Of a DNA stretch of 64,000 bases, positions 45,240 through 53,763 are shown one piece after another; position 1 is the first letter of the stretch; every line of letters begins with the position of its first letter. Position numbers and translations under genes: made by a program. The notes beneath the pieces are model-generated. The model was not told the DNA's origin. It saw nothing but the letters and a program-made list of their open reading frames with translations, and did not search any database. This stretch comes from Chloroflexota bacterium (lineage in GTDB: Bacteria > Chloroflexota > Anaerolineae > Anaerolineales > Anaerolineaceae), in the NCBI GenBank assembly GCA_009773005.1, contig WOUT01000008.1, positions 1 through 64,000 on the forward strand, in the 5' to 3' direction.

Positions 45240-46544
45240 TTATTGGATCACTTCATAAAACAGGGGTAAGGGTTCACATTTCGAATCGCTCCACATATGC
45301 GCACTGAGAATTCGATCGCGGGCATTTTCCATCGAATTCATGTCTTTTGCGTGAATAGTAAACAGTGGCTCGCCGTTTTTCACAAAATCACCAACTTTGT
45401 GATGAATAATGATCCCCACTGAATGATCAATTTGATCTTCCTTTTTAATCCTTCCTGCGCCCATCTCTACCGAAGTCTCGCCGATTACTTTTGCATTGAT
45501 TTCATTTAAATATCCTGAACACGGAGAAAGGATCTCTCGGATTACAGGGGCAAGCGGCATTTTTTCTGGTTGATCCACATAAGTCACATCTCCGCCCTGG
45601 TTGATGACTAGTGAACGGAATTTTTCCCAACCCAAACCGTCTTTATTTGCTTTTTCGACAATCTCTCTAGCGGTGACAATATCCCTGGCTTTTTCGCCAA
45701 TTACGAGCATATGCGAGGCAACGGTTAGACAGTGCTCCAAAAAATCAGCGGGTCCACTCCCTTTTAATGTCGAAATGGCTTCCTTAACTTCAAGAGCATT
45801 ACCAACCGCGTTTCCAAGGGGTTGATTCATATCAGAAAGTAAAGCCACCACCCGTCGCCCGCTTAGTTTTCCGATCGAAACCATTAACTGTGAAAGCTGT
45901 CGGGCTTCTTCTAAATTTCTCATGAAAGCGCCGTTTCCAACTTTTACATCCAGGACGATTGCCTGTGCTCCGCCAGCAATCTTCTTGCTCATCACAGAAG
46001 AAGCGATTAGGGGGATGGATTGTACAGTCCCAGTCACATCCCGGAGTTTGTAGAGAATTCCATCTGCCGGAGCCAAATCGCCGCTTTGCCCCGCCAACAC
46101 CAGACCTTTGTTTTTCAACAGATCAACAAATTCATCTTGTGAAAGTGACGTTCTAAACCCTGGAATGGATTCTATTTTATCGAGAGTTCCTCCGCTAAAC
46201 CCCAAACCCCGTCCTGACATTTTGCCAACAGGCAGACCGCATGCAGCTACAAGTGGTTCAACAACTAGGGTTGTTTTATCTCCCACCCCGCCGGTCGAGT
46301 GTTTGTCTACCTCAATCGGAACAACCGCAGAAAGATCGAGAATCTCTCCGGAATTTGCCATAGCCAGAGTCAGATTTTTTGTTTCTTCGTCTGTCATCCC
46401 ATTCAACAAAATGGTCATTAACCACGCTGATACTTGATAATCAGGAATTTCGTTTTTTGTCAACCCATGTATAAAATAATTGATCTCAGCTTCAGATAAT
46501 TCTTTTTTATCCCGTTTTTTGATGATAATATCGACTGCGTTCAT
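45240..46544 (-). CDS. Pyrimidine-nucleoside (thymidine) phosphorylase
   Basis: 434 residues from ATG 46544 (GGGAG seven bases upstream). KHSTGGVGDK (81-90) is the phosphate-binding loop, MSGRGLGFSGGTLDKIESI is the family signature and LIASSVMSKKIAGGAQAIV the following block. A C-terminal lipoyl-like PYNP domain is present (about 345-430). It converts thymidine, uridine or deoxyuridine to base and (deoxy)ribose 1-phosphate. The length and KxSTGG motif fit the Pdp/DeoA family; substrate range cannot be resolved. Confidence 0.95.
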   Translation of the reverse strand: MNAVDIIIKKRDKKELSEAEINYFIHGLTKNEIPDYQVSAWLMTILLNGMTDEETKNLTLAMANSGEILDLSAVVPIEVDKHSTGGVGDKTTLVVEPLVAACGLPVGKMSGRGLGFSGGTLDKIESIPGFRTSLSQDEFVDLLKNKGLVLAGQSGDLAPADGILYKLRDVTGTVQSIPLIASSVMSKKIAGGAQAIVLDVKVGNGAFMRNLEEARQLSQLMVSIGKLSGRRVVALLSDMNQPLGNAVGNALEVKEAISTLKGSGPADFLEHCLTVASHMLVIGEKARDIVTAREIVEKANKDGLGWEKFRSLVINQGGDVTYVDQPEKMPLAPVIREILSPCSGYLNEINAKVIGETSVEMGAGRIKKEDQIDHSVGIIIHHKVGDFVKNGEPLFTIHAKDMNSMENARDRILSAHMWSDSKCEPLPLFYEVIQ

Positions 46545-46608
46545 TCGTTGCTCCCACAACCCATATTTGTTCAGAAAGGATTGTACTATATCCTCTCAAA
46601 CTATGAAG

Positions 46609-46633
46609 AATCCAGGTTCATTCAACCTGGATT
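46609..46633 (-). terminator. Terminator of the rpmH-jag operon
   Basis: AATCCAGGTT (46609-46618) pairs perfectly with AACCTGGATT (46624-46633) around a 5-base loop, ten bases past the jag stop. The U tract on the minus strand is interrupted by C, so efficiency may be moderate. Confidence 0.75.
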
Positions 46634-46642
46634 TTTGAAATT

Positions 46643-47416
46643 CTACTGATTCTTTGGAGAGATCGTTAGTTTACGGTATGGTTCCTCACCTGTGCTCTCA
46701 GTGATGACTTGCGGATGGTCCCGTAATTCCAGATGGATAACCCGCCGTTCATTGGCTGGCATGGGTTCCAAGACCTGTCGCCTTCCAGTTTGAATTGCTT
46801 GTTCTGCCATTTTTCGACCTAATTGTCGCAGCTGGCGATCACGGCGTTTTCGGTATCCTTGTACATCAATCATCATCGGCACCCATTTGCCGAGTTCTTT
46901 GCTAACGATCAGGCTCGATATGTACTGCAGCGCGTTCATGGTTTCAGAACGCCGTCCGATTAAGATGCTTAAGTCGTCACCTTGAATATCTACCAGAATG
47001 ATACGCTCATCCTTATCATCCTCCGGTTCGATGAAACAAGGTTCAATAACTGCTTTGACACGCATTCGGTCCAGCAACTCTCCCACAACTGTCTTGGCAA
47101 CTTTAAGGCATTGCAATTCATCCGTAGAGAGCGAGGTGGGATCAATTTTCCTGGATTCTCGATATTCAACTATCTCGCCAAAATTATGATTGGATGTGGT
47201 CACAGAGTTAGTACTTTCATTTTTCTCTGGTGCATTTTTTAGTGTAAGTCGAACTCTTGATTGCCTTCCACCAATACCTAACAATCCACGAGATCCTGAA
47301 TCCAGCACCTCAATATCAACCATATCCTCTGTGATTCCCAACTGTTCCAACCCATTGGTGATTGCAGCTTCAGTTGTCGGTGCTATGATTTCTAGGGTCG
47401 TTTTTTCCTCAGGCAT
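46643..47416 (-). CDS. jag: RNA-binding protein Jag/KhpB
   Basis: 257 residues from ATG 47416. A Jag_N domain (about 1-52, SRGLLGIGGRQSRV) is followed by a charged linker, a KH domain (about 115-195, LIGRRSETMNALQYISSLIV) and an R3H domain (about 200-257, PANERRVIHLEL with the RxxxH pair). KhpB binds RNA with KhpA and affects cell division and elongation in Firmicutes. It follows yidC by 23 bases, the standard neighbour. Confidence 0.94.
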   Translation of the reverse strand: MPEEKTTLEIIAPTTEAAITNGLEQLGITEDMVDIEVLDSGSRGLLGIGGRQSRVRLTLKNAPEKNESTNSVTTSNHNFGEIVEYRESRKIDPTSLSTDELQCLKVAKTVVGELLDRMRVKAVIEPCFIEPEDDKDERIILVDIQGDDLSILIGRRSETMNALQYISSLIVSKELGKWVPMMIDVQGYRKRRDRQLRQLGRKMAEQAIQTGRRQVLEPMPANERRVIHLELRDHPQVITESTGEEPYRKLTISPKNQ

Positions 47417-47439
47417 ATTTAGTCTCAGCTCTCTGTAAC

Positions 47440-48225
47440 CTATGGTTTTTTTATCGCTGTTTTCTTTTTCCAGGGGATCACGTTGTCCCAATAAATTTTA
47501 CCCGTGATAGCGTATTGCAATATCTGGATCACGTTGGTGACCACAAAATAAAGCGCTAACCCTGAAGAGAGTGAATAAGCCAACCATCCCATTAAAATAG
47601 GCATATACAGATTCATCATCTTGGTCATCATCGCGCCCTGATCTGCGGCTCCAGGTGTAGCAGGTGGAGAGATAATTTTGGAAGAAATGTAAGTGGTAAT
47701 TACGACGATTATTGTTAACACCGGAATACCAAAGCCCAAACCAGGAATTATCAAACGTTCTGGTTGCCCCATATCCATCCATAGGAATTGTGTATTTAAT
47801 GGGATCAGTTCGGGAACCTTAAGAAGACTTGGATACAGGTGCCTGGTTAATTTCAATAAATCTAACGGCGCAGATGCAATACTTTGGATAAGCGCCTGGT
47901 ACAACCCGATAATGATCGGGAATTGCAGCAAGGTGGGTAAACAGGAAGAGAGAGGATTGATCTTCAATTCCTGATACAGCTTCATTTGTTCCTGGGCTAA
48001 TTTTTCTTTGTCGCCCTTAAATTTTTCCTGGATTTTTTTATAGCGCTCGTCCTTTTGCAATTCCTGCATCGCCTGAGCGCCTTTGATCTGCTTAGCAGTC
48101 AACGGGTATAAAACCACTCTCGTGAGGGTTGTGAAGAGAATGATCGCAACGCCAAAGTTGCCAACTATCTTATATATCCAAAGCAATAGGTTAATAAACG
48201 GGCTAATGATCAGTTGATCCCACAT
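47440..48225 (-). CDS. yidC: Membrane protein insertase YidC/Oxa1
   Basis: 261 residues, the short form without the large periplasmic domain of diderm bacteria, in line with a monoderm cell. TRVVLYPLTAKQIKGAQAMQ holds the conserved Arg (R36) of the hydrophilic groove; SCLPTLLQFPIIIGLYQAL is the next hallmark. A basic tail follows the last helix and may contact the ribosome. It inserts membrane proteins alone or with SecYEG. Confidence 0.96.
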   Translation of the reverse strand: MWDQLIISPFINLLLWIYKIVGNFGVAIILFTTLTRVVLYPLTAKQIKGAQAMQELQKDERYKKIQEKFKGDKEKLAQEQMKLYQELKINPLSSCLPTLLQFPIIIGLYQALIQSIASAPLDLLKLTRHLYPSLLKVPELIPLNTQFLWMDMGQPERLIIPGLGFGIPVLTIIVVITTYISSKIISPPATPGAADQGAMMTKMMNLYMPILMGWLAYSLSSGLALYFVVTNVIQILQYAITGKIYWDNVIPWKKKTAIKKP

Positions 48226-48239
48226 AGCTTATGCCATCC

Positions 48240-49298
48240 TTATTTCTTAATCGAAAAATACCAATTCTCGTTGCCGTTCACATCCATAGCAACAAGCTGT
48301 TTCTCGCCTTTGGTAGCGATCACAAGAAGTCTATCTCCGTTAACCGACAAATTGGAGTAGATTGACCCATCCACTGTTCGGGTCCATTGCTTCTCACCGT
48401 TGAAGCCAAACAGGATCAACTCGCCTTTTTCATTGCCAAACGCTACACCTTCAGTGAGCAATGCGCCAGAACCTAATACGGCTGAACCTGTTTGGATCGA
48501 TTGAACAATTGACCCGTTTACTGCTTTTAGAATATTAACATTCCCTGTTTGATCACCAAAGAATAATTGACCCTCGACGAAAACAGGAGCAGACCACACA
48601 CCGCCTGATACTTTCTGGTTCCAAATAATATTTCCATTTTGGCTGTTGACCGCAAAAACTCCACCATCCAGGTTACCAATATAGATAGTTCCATCCACAA
48701 GCGCTGGTCTGGCTACTAAAGAGGCGCTCAGGTCAACTTTCCACTTCAGGTTACCAGTTGCGAGATCTAACGCGTATAAATAATGATCCAAAGAGGGGGC
48801 AAAAACTGTTTTCCCGTCGCTTGCTGGCTGAGCCCAAAATGAATGAGCCGCTTCAAAAGTCCACTTCTTTGCGCCAAAAAGATCAAGGGCATACAGGTGA
48901 TTATCTGCGTTAGGAGCAACGATTGTATCTTTAACAATCAACGGACTATCAATATATCTACCCGTGGCTTCAGTAAATTGCCAATTCTCTTTTCCATCCC
49001 GGCTGCTGAGGCTTGTTAATAAGTGAGCATAGTCACCGACGATGAGTTGCTCACCGACCAAAACAGGCGCCGCCAGGAAAACCCTGGTGGCAGACGCTTT
49101 TTCTGGATACTGCCAGGCTGTGTTTCCATTTTCAGCTCGAAGAGCATAAACATGCCCGGCGTCAGCAAAATAAACAGTTTCGTCTGTGAGAAGTACTCCA
49201 GACCAGCTATTTATTGCTCCTTCCAGACCAGTGCAAGAAGTTAACAGCATTACCAGCAAGAAAACAGAAACAACAATTGAAGTATATTTTTTTTTCAT
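48240..49298 (-). CDS. PQQ-like beta-propeller lipoprotein
   Basis: 352 residues from the ATG at 49298 (MKKKYTS); the longer frame to 49385 runs into yidD. The signal peptide ends in the lipobox LLTSC, so it should be an Lgt/LspA-processed lipoprotein on the outer face of the membrane. Seven or eight PQQ/BamB-type propeller blades follow (repeats such as VYALRAENGNTAWQY, YALDLATGNLKWKV, VFAVNSQNGNIIWNQ). It lies between yidD and yidC, suggesting a role in membrane protein insertion or folding, but the family has many roles. Confidence 0.92.
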   Translation of the reverse strand: MKKKYTSIVVSVFLLVMLLTSCTGLEGAINSWSGVLLTDETVYFADAGHVYALRAENGNTAWQYPEKASATRVFLAAPVLVGEQLIVGDYAHLLTSLSSRDGKENWQFTEATGRYIDSPLIVKDTIVAPNADNHLYALDLFGAKKWTFEAAHSFWAQPASDGKTVFAPSLDHYLYALDLATGNLKWKVDLSASLVARPALVDGTIYIGNLDGGVFAVNSQNGNIIWNQKVSGGVWSAPVFVEGQLFFGDQTGNVNILKAVNGSIVQSIQTGSAVLGSGALLTEGVAFGNEKGELILFGFNGEKQWTRTVDGSIYSNLSVNGDRLLVIATKGEKQLVAMDVNGNENWYFSIKK

Positions 49299-49356
49299 AC
49301 GTTTATTATCCCTTTGATTGGTGGATTCTTTCCATGATAAATTGAATGTCTGAGGC

Positions 49357-49650
49357 TCATGGGACAGGATCAAATCCGCCTTCATTGTACGGATTACAGC
49401 GCAGTACTCGCCAAATTGCCATTCCTGTTCCTTTTAATGTTCCATATTTATAAATCGCCTGGTATCCATAGTGGGAGCAAGAAGGATAAAACCTGCAAGT
49501 ATCTGCTGGCAGCGCAGGAGAAATAACTTTCTGATAACCCCGGATTAATCCTAACAAGATGAATCTGGGAATATTCATCACCTTAAACGGTAAATCACTT
49601 AAACGAGGTTCAAGAACCTCAACTTGCTGATCTTCTAGTATCATAGTCAT
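49357..49650 (-). CDS. yidD: Membrane protein insertion efficiency factor YidD
   Basis: 97 residues. [35 protein letters not shown] contains in its middle the [10 protein letters not shown] hallmark (three Cys) and the amphipathic helix before it. A shorter start at 49644 is possible. It overlaps rnpA by 32 bases, as is common. It helps YidC-dependent insertion from the cytoplasmic face. Confidence 0.93.
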   Translation of the reverse strand: MTMILEDQQVEVLEPRLSDLPFKVMNIPRFILLGLIRGYQKVISPALPADTCRFYPSCSHYGYQAIYKYGTLKGTGMAIWRVLRCNPYNEGGFDPVP

Positions 49651-49987
49651 CTGGATTAATAAGATTCGCCTTGATTAGTAATTGGCAAACTGCTGATTTG
49701 ATTTCATCGAATGGAACATTCCGAATCGGTTCGCGAGCAATAACCAGCACATCTGAGTGAGTTAAGAAAAAGGGAATGAGATTGGAAAAGATCGCTTTGA
49801 GTTGACGTTTAACCCGGTTGCGTTGAACTGCTTTTCCAATCGATTTTCCAGTGATAAACCCTGCCCGCGAATATTCAAATTCACCACTCATTGACACCAA
49901 CACAATAAGCGGGTGTGCATATGATTTTCCAAAACGCCGCACCCGCTTGAAATCGATTGACCTGGTAATTCGAAACCTGCGTTTCAC
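49619..49987 (-). CDS. rnpA: Ribonuclease P protein component
   Basis: 122 residues starting at a [14 protein letters not shown] is the conserved RNR motif that contacts the RNA subunit, and the FxxxRxxGK-type region [11 protein letters not shown] is at the N-terminus. It binds the 5' leader of pre-tRNA. It lies 79 bases after rpmH. The RNA subunit gene was not found in the window. Confidence 0.94.
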   Translation of the reverse strand: MKRRFRITRSIDFKRVRRFGKSYAHPLIVLVSMSGEFEYSRAGFITGKSIGKAVQRNRVKRQLKAIFSNLIPFFLTHSDVLVIAREPIRNVPFDEIKSAVCQLLIKANLINPDDYDTRRSAS

Positions 49988-50066
49988 CCATTAACCTGCC
50001 CACTCTTTTCTAACAATTGGATCGATCAGAAATGAGAACAAGCCAATAAGCCATTTGGCTTAAAGT

Positions 50067-50237
50067 TTACCAGTTGATTTTCTTGACATGGTTATTCATT
50101 GTTACCGTCAATTTGTGACGGCCTTTAGCGCGGCGGCGCTTTAACACTTCTCGCCCATCAGCTGTGGCCATGCGAGATCGAAAACCATGCACGCGCACTC
50201 GGCGACGAATTTTCGGTTGGTAGGTCCGTTTTACCAT
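50067..50237 (-). CDS. rpmH: 50S ribosomal protein L34
   Basis: 56 residues from ATG 50237, with GAGGAAG five bases upstream. The L34 signature [20 protein letters not shown] and KGRHKLTV are clear. It is somewhat longer than the 44-47 residues of most L34 proteins because of a C-terminal extension. It heads the rnpA-yidD-PQQ-yidC-jag run; dnaA, the usual neighbour in many bacteria, is absent. Confidence 0.96.
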   Translation of the reverse strand: MVKRTYQPKIRRRVRVHGFRSRMATADGREVLKRRRAKGRHKLTVTMNNHVKKINW

Positions 50238-50284
50238 TCTACTTCCTCTCAATCACAAACTTGATATTAAAACTGCAAACTGAG

Positions 50285-50313
50285 ATTATACCGCAACGTT
50301 CTGGTTCGGTCAA
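50285..50313 (-). promoter_or_regulatory. rpmH promoter
   Basis: TTGACC (50313-50308), a 17-base spacer and TATAAT (50290-50285) on the minus strand form a near-consensus promoter about 48 bases before rpmH. It probably drives the whole rpmH-jag run. Confidence 0.85.
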
Positions 50314-50326
50314 AGGTTTTTATGAA

Positions 50327-50995
50327 TCAAACCGGAAAAGCAAAAAGATCAGCCAACTGTCTGGCGCCTTCTGCATCTGTGATCGCCAATACCTCATCTT
50401 CAACTTCCAGGGTCGTCACCCCTCGTGGAACAATGACCTCGCCTTTACGGATGATTGCCGCCACGACACAGGTCGCCGGTAACTTCAGGTCTTTGATGGC
50501 GATTCCGATTGCTTTAGCTCTTGGTGGAATTTTTTCTTCAACCAACGCATACTTGCCGCGTTTTAATTTGAGCAATGTCATCATGTCGCCCAATGACATT
50601 TCCTCCTCAATCAGACGAGAGAGGATGTCTGCCTGGTTGACCGCTACATCAATATTAAATTTTCCATCAAACAACCATGCATCACGCGGGTTGTTGACCC
50701 GGGCGATTGTTCTCGGAATTTGGTATCGCTCTCTTGCCAAGAAGCAAAGTGACAGATTTTCTGCATCAGAGGTTGTTGTGGCTGCTAAAACGTTCGCTTC
50801 TTTAATTCCGGCTTGCTCAAGCACCTGAGTATCCAACGCATTACCGGGGAAGATTGCTTCAGTTGGAAGCTCCTTGTGGATGCGTGTCAATACTTCTTTG
50901 CGGTGCTCAATAACATGTACTTTATGATCTCCGCTAATCAATGCGCGTGCCAGTTGAGCGCCTGTTCTGCCGCCGCCTGCGATAATTACAAACAT
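50327..50995 (-). CDS. TrkA-like RCK protein (second of a pair)
   Basis: 222 residues: an N-terminal Rossmann RCK_N domain (VIIAGGGRTGAQLARALI, then HVIEHR with the acidic end of strand two) and a C-terminal RCK_C ligand domain (about 135-218). Such proteins gate potassium transporters with NAD(H), ATP/ADP or c-di-AMP. One base separates it from the paralog upstream. The KimA-like transporter gene precedes both. Confidence 0.92.
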   Translation of the reverse strand: MFVIIAGGGRTGAQLARALISGDHKVHVIEHRKEVLTRIHKELPTEAIFPGNALDTQVLEQAGIKEANVLAATTTSDAENLSLCFLARERYQIPRTIARVNNPRDAWLFDGKFNIDVAVNQADILSRLIEEEMSLGDMMTLLKLKRGKYALVEEKIPPRAKAIGIAIKDLKLPATCVVAAIIRKGEVIVPRGVTTLEVEDEVLAITDAEGARQLADLFAFPV

Positions 50996-50996
50996 A

Positions 50997-51659
50997 TCAA
51001 CCTTCTTTCTTCAACCCGCGCAACTGTTTGCGGGTGTCTTCAATTCCATCAAATGTGGCAGCAACATTTAATAAATCACCAGTTTGAAGTTCCGTTTGCA
51101 TGTCTGGCAAAAAGGCTCTGCCTGCTCTGGAGATAGCCACAGGTTTGCATGTAGTACATTTGATCAAATCACTGATTTTTTTCTTATCCCAATCTGCCGG
51201 AATAATCAATTCATATACTTCAACTTCTCCGTTACCCGCTGAAAATACTGTCCGTACATCTGTATCGGTCATTAATTCTTCGATACGTTGTGCCCCCCAA
51301 CTTGTGGAACTGACCACCTGAATATTGAATGCTTCAAAAAGAGCTCGGATATGCGGATCATAATTGCGCGCGATGATGTTAGGCACTTTAAATTCAACCT
51401 TTGCAATGTGCGAAATTACAGCATTCAGCGCATCGTTATTGGTTACCGCTGCTAATGCATCGCAATTCGAAATTCCAGCCCGGGTTAGAACATCCTGATT
51501 AAGTGCATCGCCCTCGTTCAATCGACCTTGAAAGTCGGCCGGTAAATTATTAAAAGACGCTTGAAATTCGTCCACGATTGAAACTTCATGCCCTCTCTTG
51601 AATAAACTGTAGGCAAGTTCCGCTCCGATTCTTCCACAACCCACAACAATTGTTTTCAT
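50997..51659 (-). CDS. TrkA-like RCK protein (first of a pair)
   Basis: 220 residues, same RCK_N (TIVVGCGRIGAELAYSLF, then SIVDE) plus RCK_C (about 135-215) architecture as its downstream neighbour, from which it has diverged strongly. The pair may form a hetero-octameric ring. It follows the KimA-like gene by 19 bases, so regulation of that transporter is the simplest role. Confidence 0.92.
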   Translation of the reverse strand: MKTIVVGCGRIGAELAYSLFKRGHEVSIVDEFQASFNNLPADFQGRLNEGDALNQDVLTRAGISNCDALAAVTNNDALNAVISHIAKVEFKVPNIIARNYDPHIRALFEAFNIQVVSSTSWGAQRIEELMTDTDVRTVFSAGNGEVEVYELIIPADWDKKKISDLIKCTTCKPVAISRAGRAFLPDMQTELQTGDLLNVAATFDGIEDTRKQLRGLKKEG

Positions 51660-51678
51660 TTTTCCTCTGATGTATAAA

Positions 51679-53625
51679 TCAATCTACCTGGTAGGGGACT
51701 TCCATAATTACGATATCTTTACGATATAGAAGAACCCGGCGCAGCGTATTGGCAGTATTCGTATGCAACAACGTATTCCAAATGTGTCTTGGGATGAATT
51801 GTGGAACAACCACGCTGATGATCTCATTGGGTTGTTTGGCTTCGTCCAACTCTTCAATATATTCAAGCAACGGTTCAATGAATAGCCTGTAAGGAGAATC
51901 TAGCACTACTAATCGATAGCCGTCTCCCCAAAGTTCCCATTTTTCTTGCAGTTTTTTAGTTTCCACCGGATCGATCGACACATGAACTGCTGTGATATCG
52001 TCTGAAAGGGTTTTCGCATACCGTAAAGCTGCGAGGGTTCCTTTATGTACACCCCCGATAGGCATCACTACACGCTGGCGGCTAATCCGGCTAGGGGGTG
52101 CAAAATGTTCCAGCGAGAGATTACTCGCTAATTTTTGATAGTGCCGGTGAATTGAAGAAAAAATGATTACCAGAGTAGGTGTTAGAAACACAACAAACCA
52201 TGCGCCGTCTTTGAATTTTGTTACGGCAAATACGATCATTACAATTGTTGTGACTAATGCTCCTAACCCATTAATGAACATTTTAAATTGCCAAGCCTTA
52301 TCAAATATCAAGGTTGAACCGCGTTCTACAAGTTCTTCCCCTTTTTTGAGTCTGCCAGACTTCCACCAGCGGTGTGCCATGCCCGCTTGTGATAATGAAA
52401 AGGACATGAATACGCCAATTGCATAGAGCGGGATCAAGCGCGTGACACTGGCATTGGTGAAAATGATCAAAATGCTGGCAATAATGGCTAATGCGGCAAT
52501 CCCATATGAAAAAACTAATCGGCTCCCACGGTAAGTCAACTGCCTGGGAAGAAATCCGTCCGCGGCGGCGAGAGCGCTAAGACGTGGGAAATCAGCGAAT
52601 GCGGTATTGGCTGCCATGATCAGGATAACTGTTGTAGCGCTGATCGTACCAAGATAAAGAATCCCGCGGTTATCGTAAATAGTTCGGGCGAGCTGCGAAA
52701 TCAGGGTCTCTTCTTCGGAGGGCAATCCACCGGCAACATTTGCCAAAAAGGTGATCCCAAACATCATTGATCCCAAAATAACAGCCATCATGATCAGGGT
52801 TCGGCCGGCATTTTTACTTCTGGGCTCCTTAAACGCTGTTATTCCGTTGGAGATGGCTTCAACCCCTGTGAGTGCAGTCGTTCCGCTGGCAAAAGCTTTT
52901 AGGATGAGAAATAAAGTGATCGGTTGCAGAGTAGTATGCAGCGCCATAATATCTTGAGGTGGAGCATCAACGACACCGAGTGTCCCTGCAAAGTAACGAA
53001 CCAATCCGACGATGATCGTAGCATACATCATGACCAGGAAAAAGTAGGTCGGTATCGCAAATGTGATCCCGGATTCCTTTACTCCCCTGAGATTGATCAA
53101 CATAACAAAAAATACCATCACAACAGAAATCGCGACTCGATGCTGAAATAAACTTGGGTAAGCTGAGACGATTTGCGCAACCCCGGCTGAAATTGAAACG
53201 GATACTGTCAAAATGTAATCAGTCAATAAAGCCGAGGCCGCGGTTTTAGCAGGGAGCTCCCCCAGATTATCACGCGAGACAATATAAGCCCCGCCCCCGC
53301 CCGGGTAGGCGTGAATGGTTTGCTCATAGGAAAGTATCAGGATAACCAGGAGACCGCAGATACCCAGTGCGAGCGGTATGGAGATATGGAAAGCGCTTAC
53401 GCCTGCCGCTGCAAGAATGAGGAGCATTTCTTGCGGGGCATAGGCCACCGAAGACATCGCATCAGAAGAAAAGACTGCGAGCCCTAAAAATTTGCCGATC
53501 GTTTGATGCGGCGCGTCAGCAGTGGATAATGGTCTGCCTATTAAGAAATTTCGCCAATTTCTGCCCGGTTTATATTCTGTTGTTCTCTTAAAAACTGGCG
53601 CACCGTTATTATTATCAATATTCAT
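51679..53625 (-). CDS. APC-superfamily transporter, KimA-like potassium importer
   Basis: 648 residues from ATG 53625. Twelve membrane helices are expected up to about residue 500, then a cytoplasmic domain (about 515-648). KFLGLAVFSSDAMSSVAYAP and AYPGGGGAYIVSRDNLG resemble KimA (YdaO) more than classical amino-acid permeases. The tail (VVMPIGGVHKGTLAALRYAK, TAVHVSID) looks like a USP-type domain as in KimA. KimA is a K+:H+ symporter inhibited by c-di-AMP in Bacillus. Potassium specificity is inferred from this and from the two RCK genes downstream. Confidence 0.85.
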   Translation of the reverse strand: MNIDNNNGAPVFKRTTEYKPGRNWRNFLIGRPLSTADAPHQTIGKFLGLAVFSSDAMSSVAYAPQEMLLILAAAGVSAFHISIPLALGICGLLVILILSYEQTIHAYPGGGGAYIVSRDNLGELPAKTAASALLTDYILTVSVSISAGVAQIVSAYPSLFQHRVAISVVMVFFVMLINLRGVKESGITFAIPTYFFLVMMYATIIVGLVRYFAGTLGVVDAPPQDIMALHTTLQPITLFLILKAFASGTTALTGVEAISNGITAFKEPRSKNAGRTLIMMAVILGSMMFGITFLANVAGGLPSEEETLISQLARTIYDNRGILYLGTISATTVILIMAANTAFADFPRLSALAAADGFLPRQLTYRGSRLVFSYGIAALAIIASILIIFTNASVTRLIPLYAIGVFMSFSLSQAGMAHRWWKSGRLKKGEELVERGSTLIFDKAWQFKMFINGLGALVTTIVMIVFAVTKFKDGAWFVVFLTPTLVIIFSSIHRHYQKLASNLSLEHFAPPSRISRQRVVMPIGGVHKGTLAALRYAKTLSDDITAVHVSIDPVETKKLQEKWELWGDGYRLVVLDSPYRLFIEPLLEYIEELDEAKQPNEIISVVVPQFIPRHIWNTLLHTNTANTLRRVLLYRKDIVIMEVPYQVD

Positions 53626-53668
53626 CAAGACTCACATTCATTCAACTATCATCCCAACAAAGGAAGGG

Positions 53669-53697
53669 ATTATACATCCGACCTATTTTCTGGTCAA
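53669..53697 (-). promoter_or_regulatory. Promoter of the KimA-like operon
   Basis: TTGACC (53697-53692), a 17-base spacer and TATAAT (53674-53669) on the minus strand; transcription should start near 53662, giving a 37-base leader. That is too short for a ydaO/c-di-AMP riboswitch, and none is seen further upstream. Confidence 0.85.
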
Positions 53698-53763
53698 TCA
53701 TCTGTTCAACAAAAGAATAATGCTATTATATGTTGAATTAATCCAAAAACACCTTACACTCGG

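Noticed and set aside
50322-50828. 168-codon ORF antisense to the TrkA-like gene
   Set aside because: Shadow of a conserved RCK gene, no ribosome site or domain.
53625-53763. Possible c-di-AMP (ydaO) riboswitch before the KimA-like gene
   Set aside because: The promoter at 53669-53697 leaves only about 37 bases of leader, too short, and no ydaO consensus was seen upstream.
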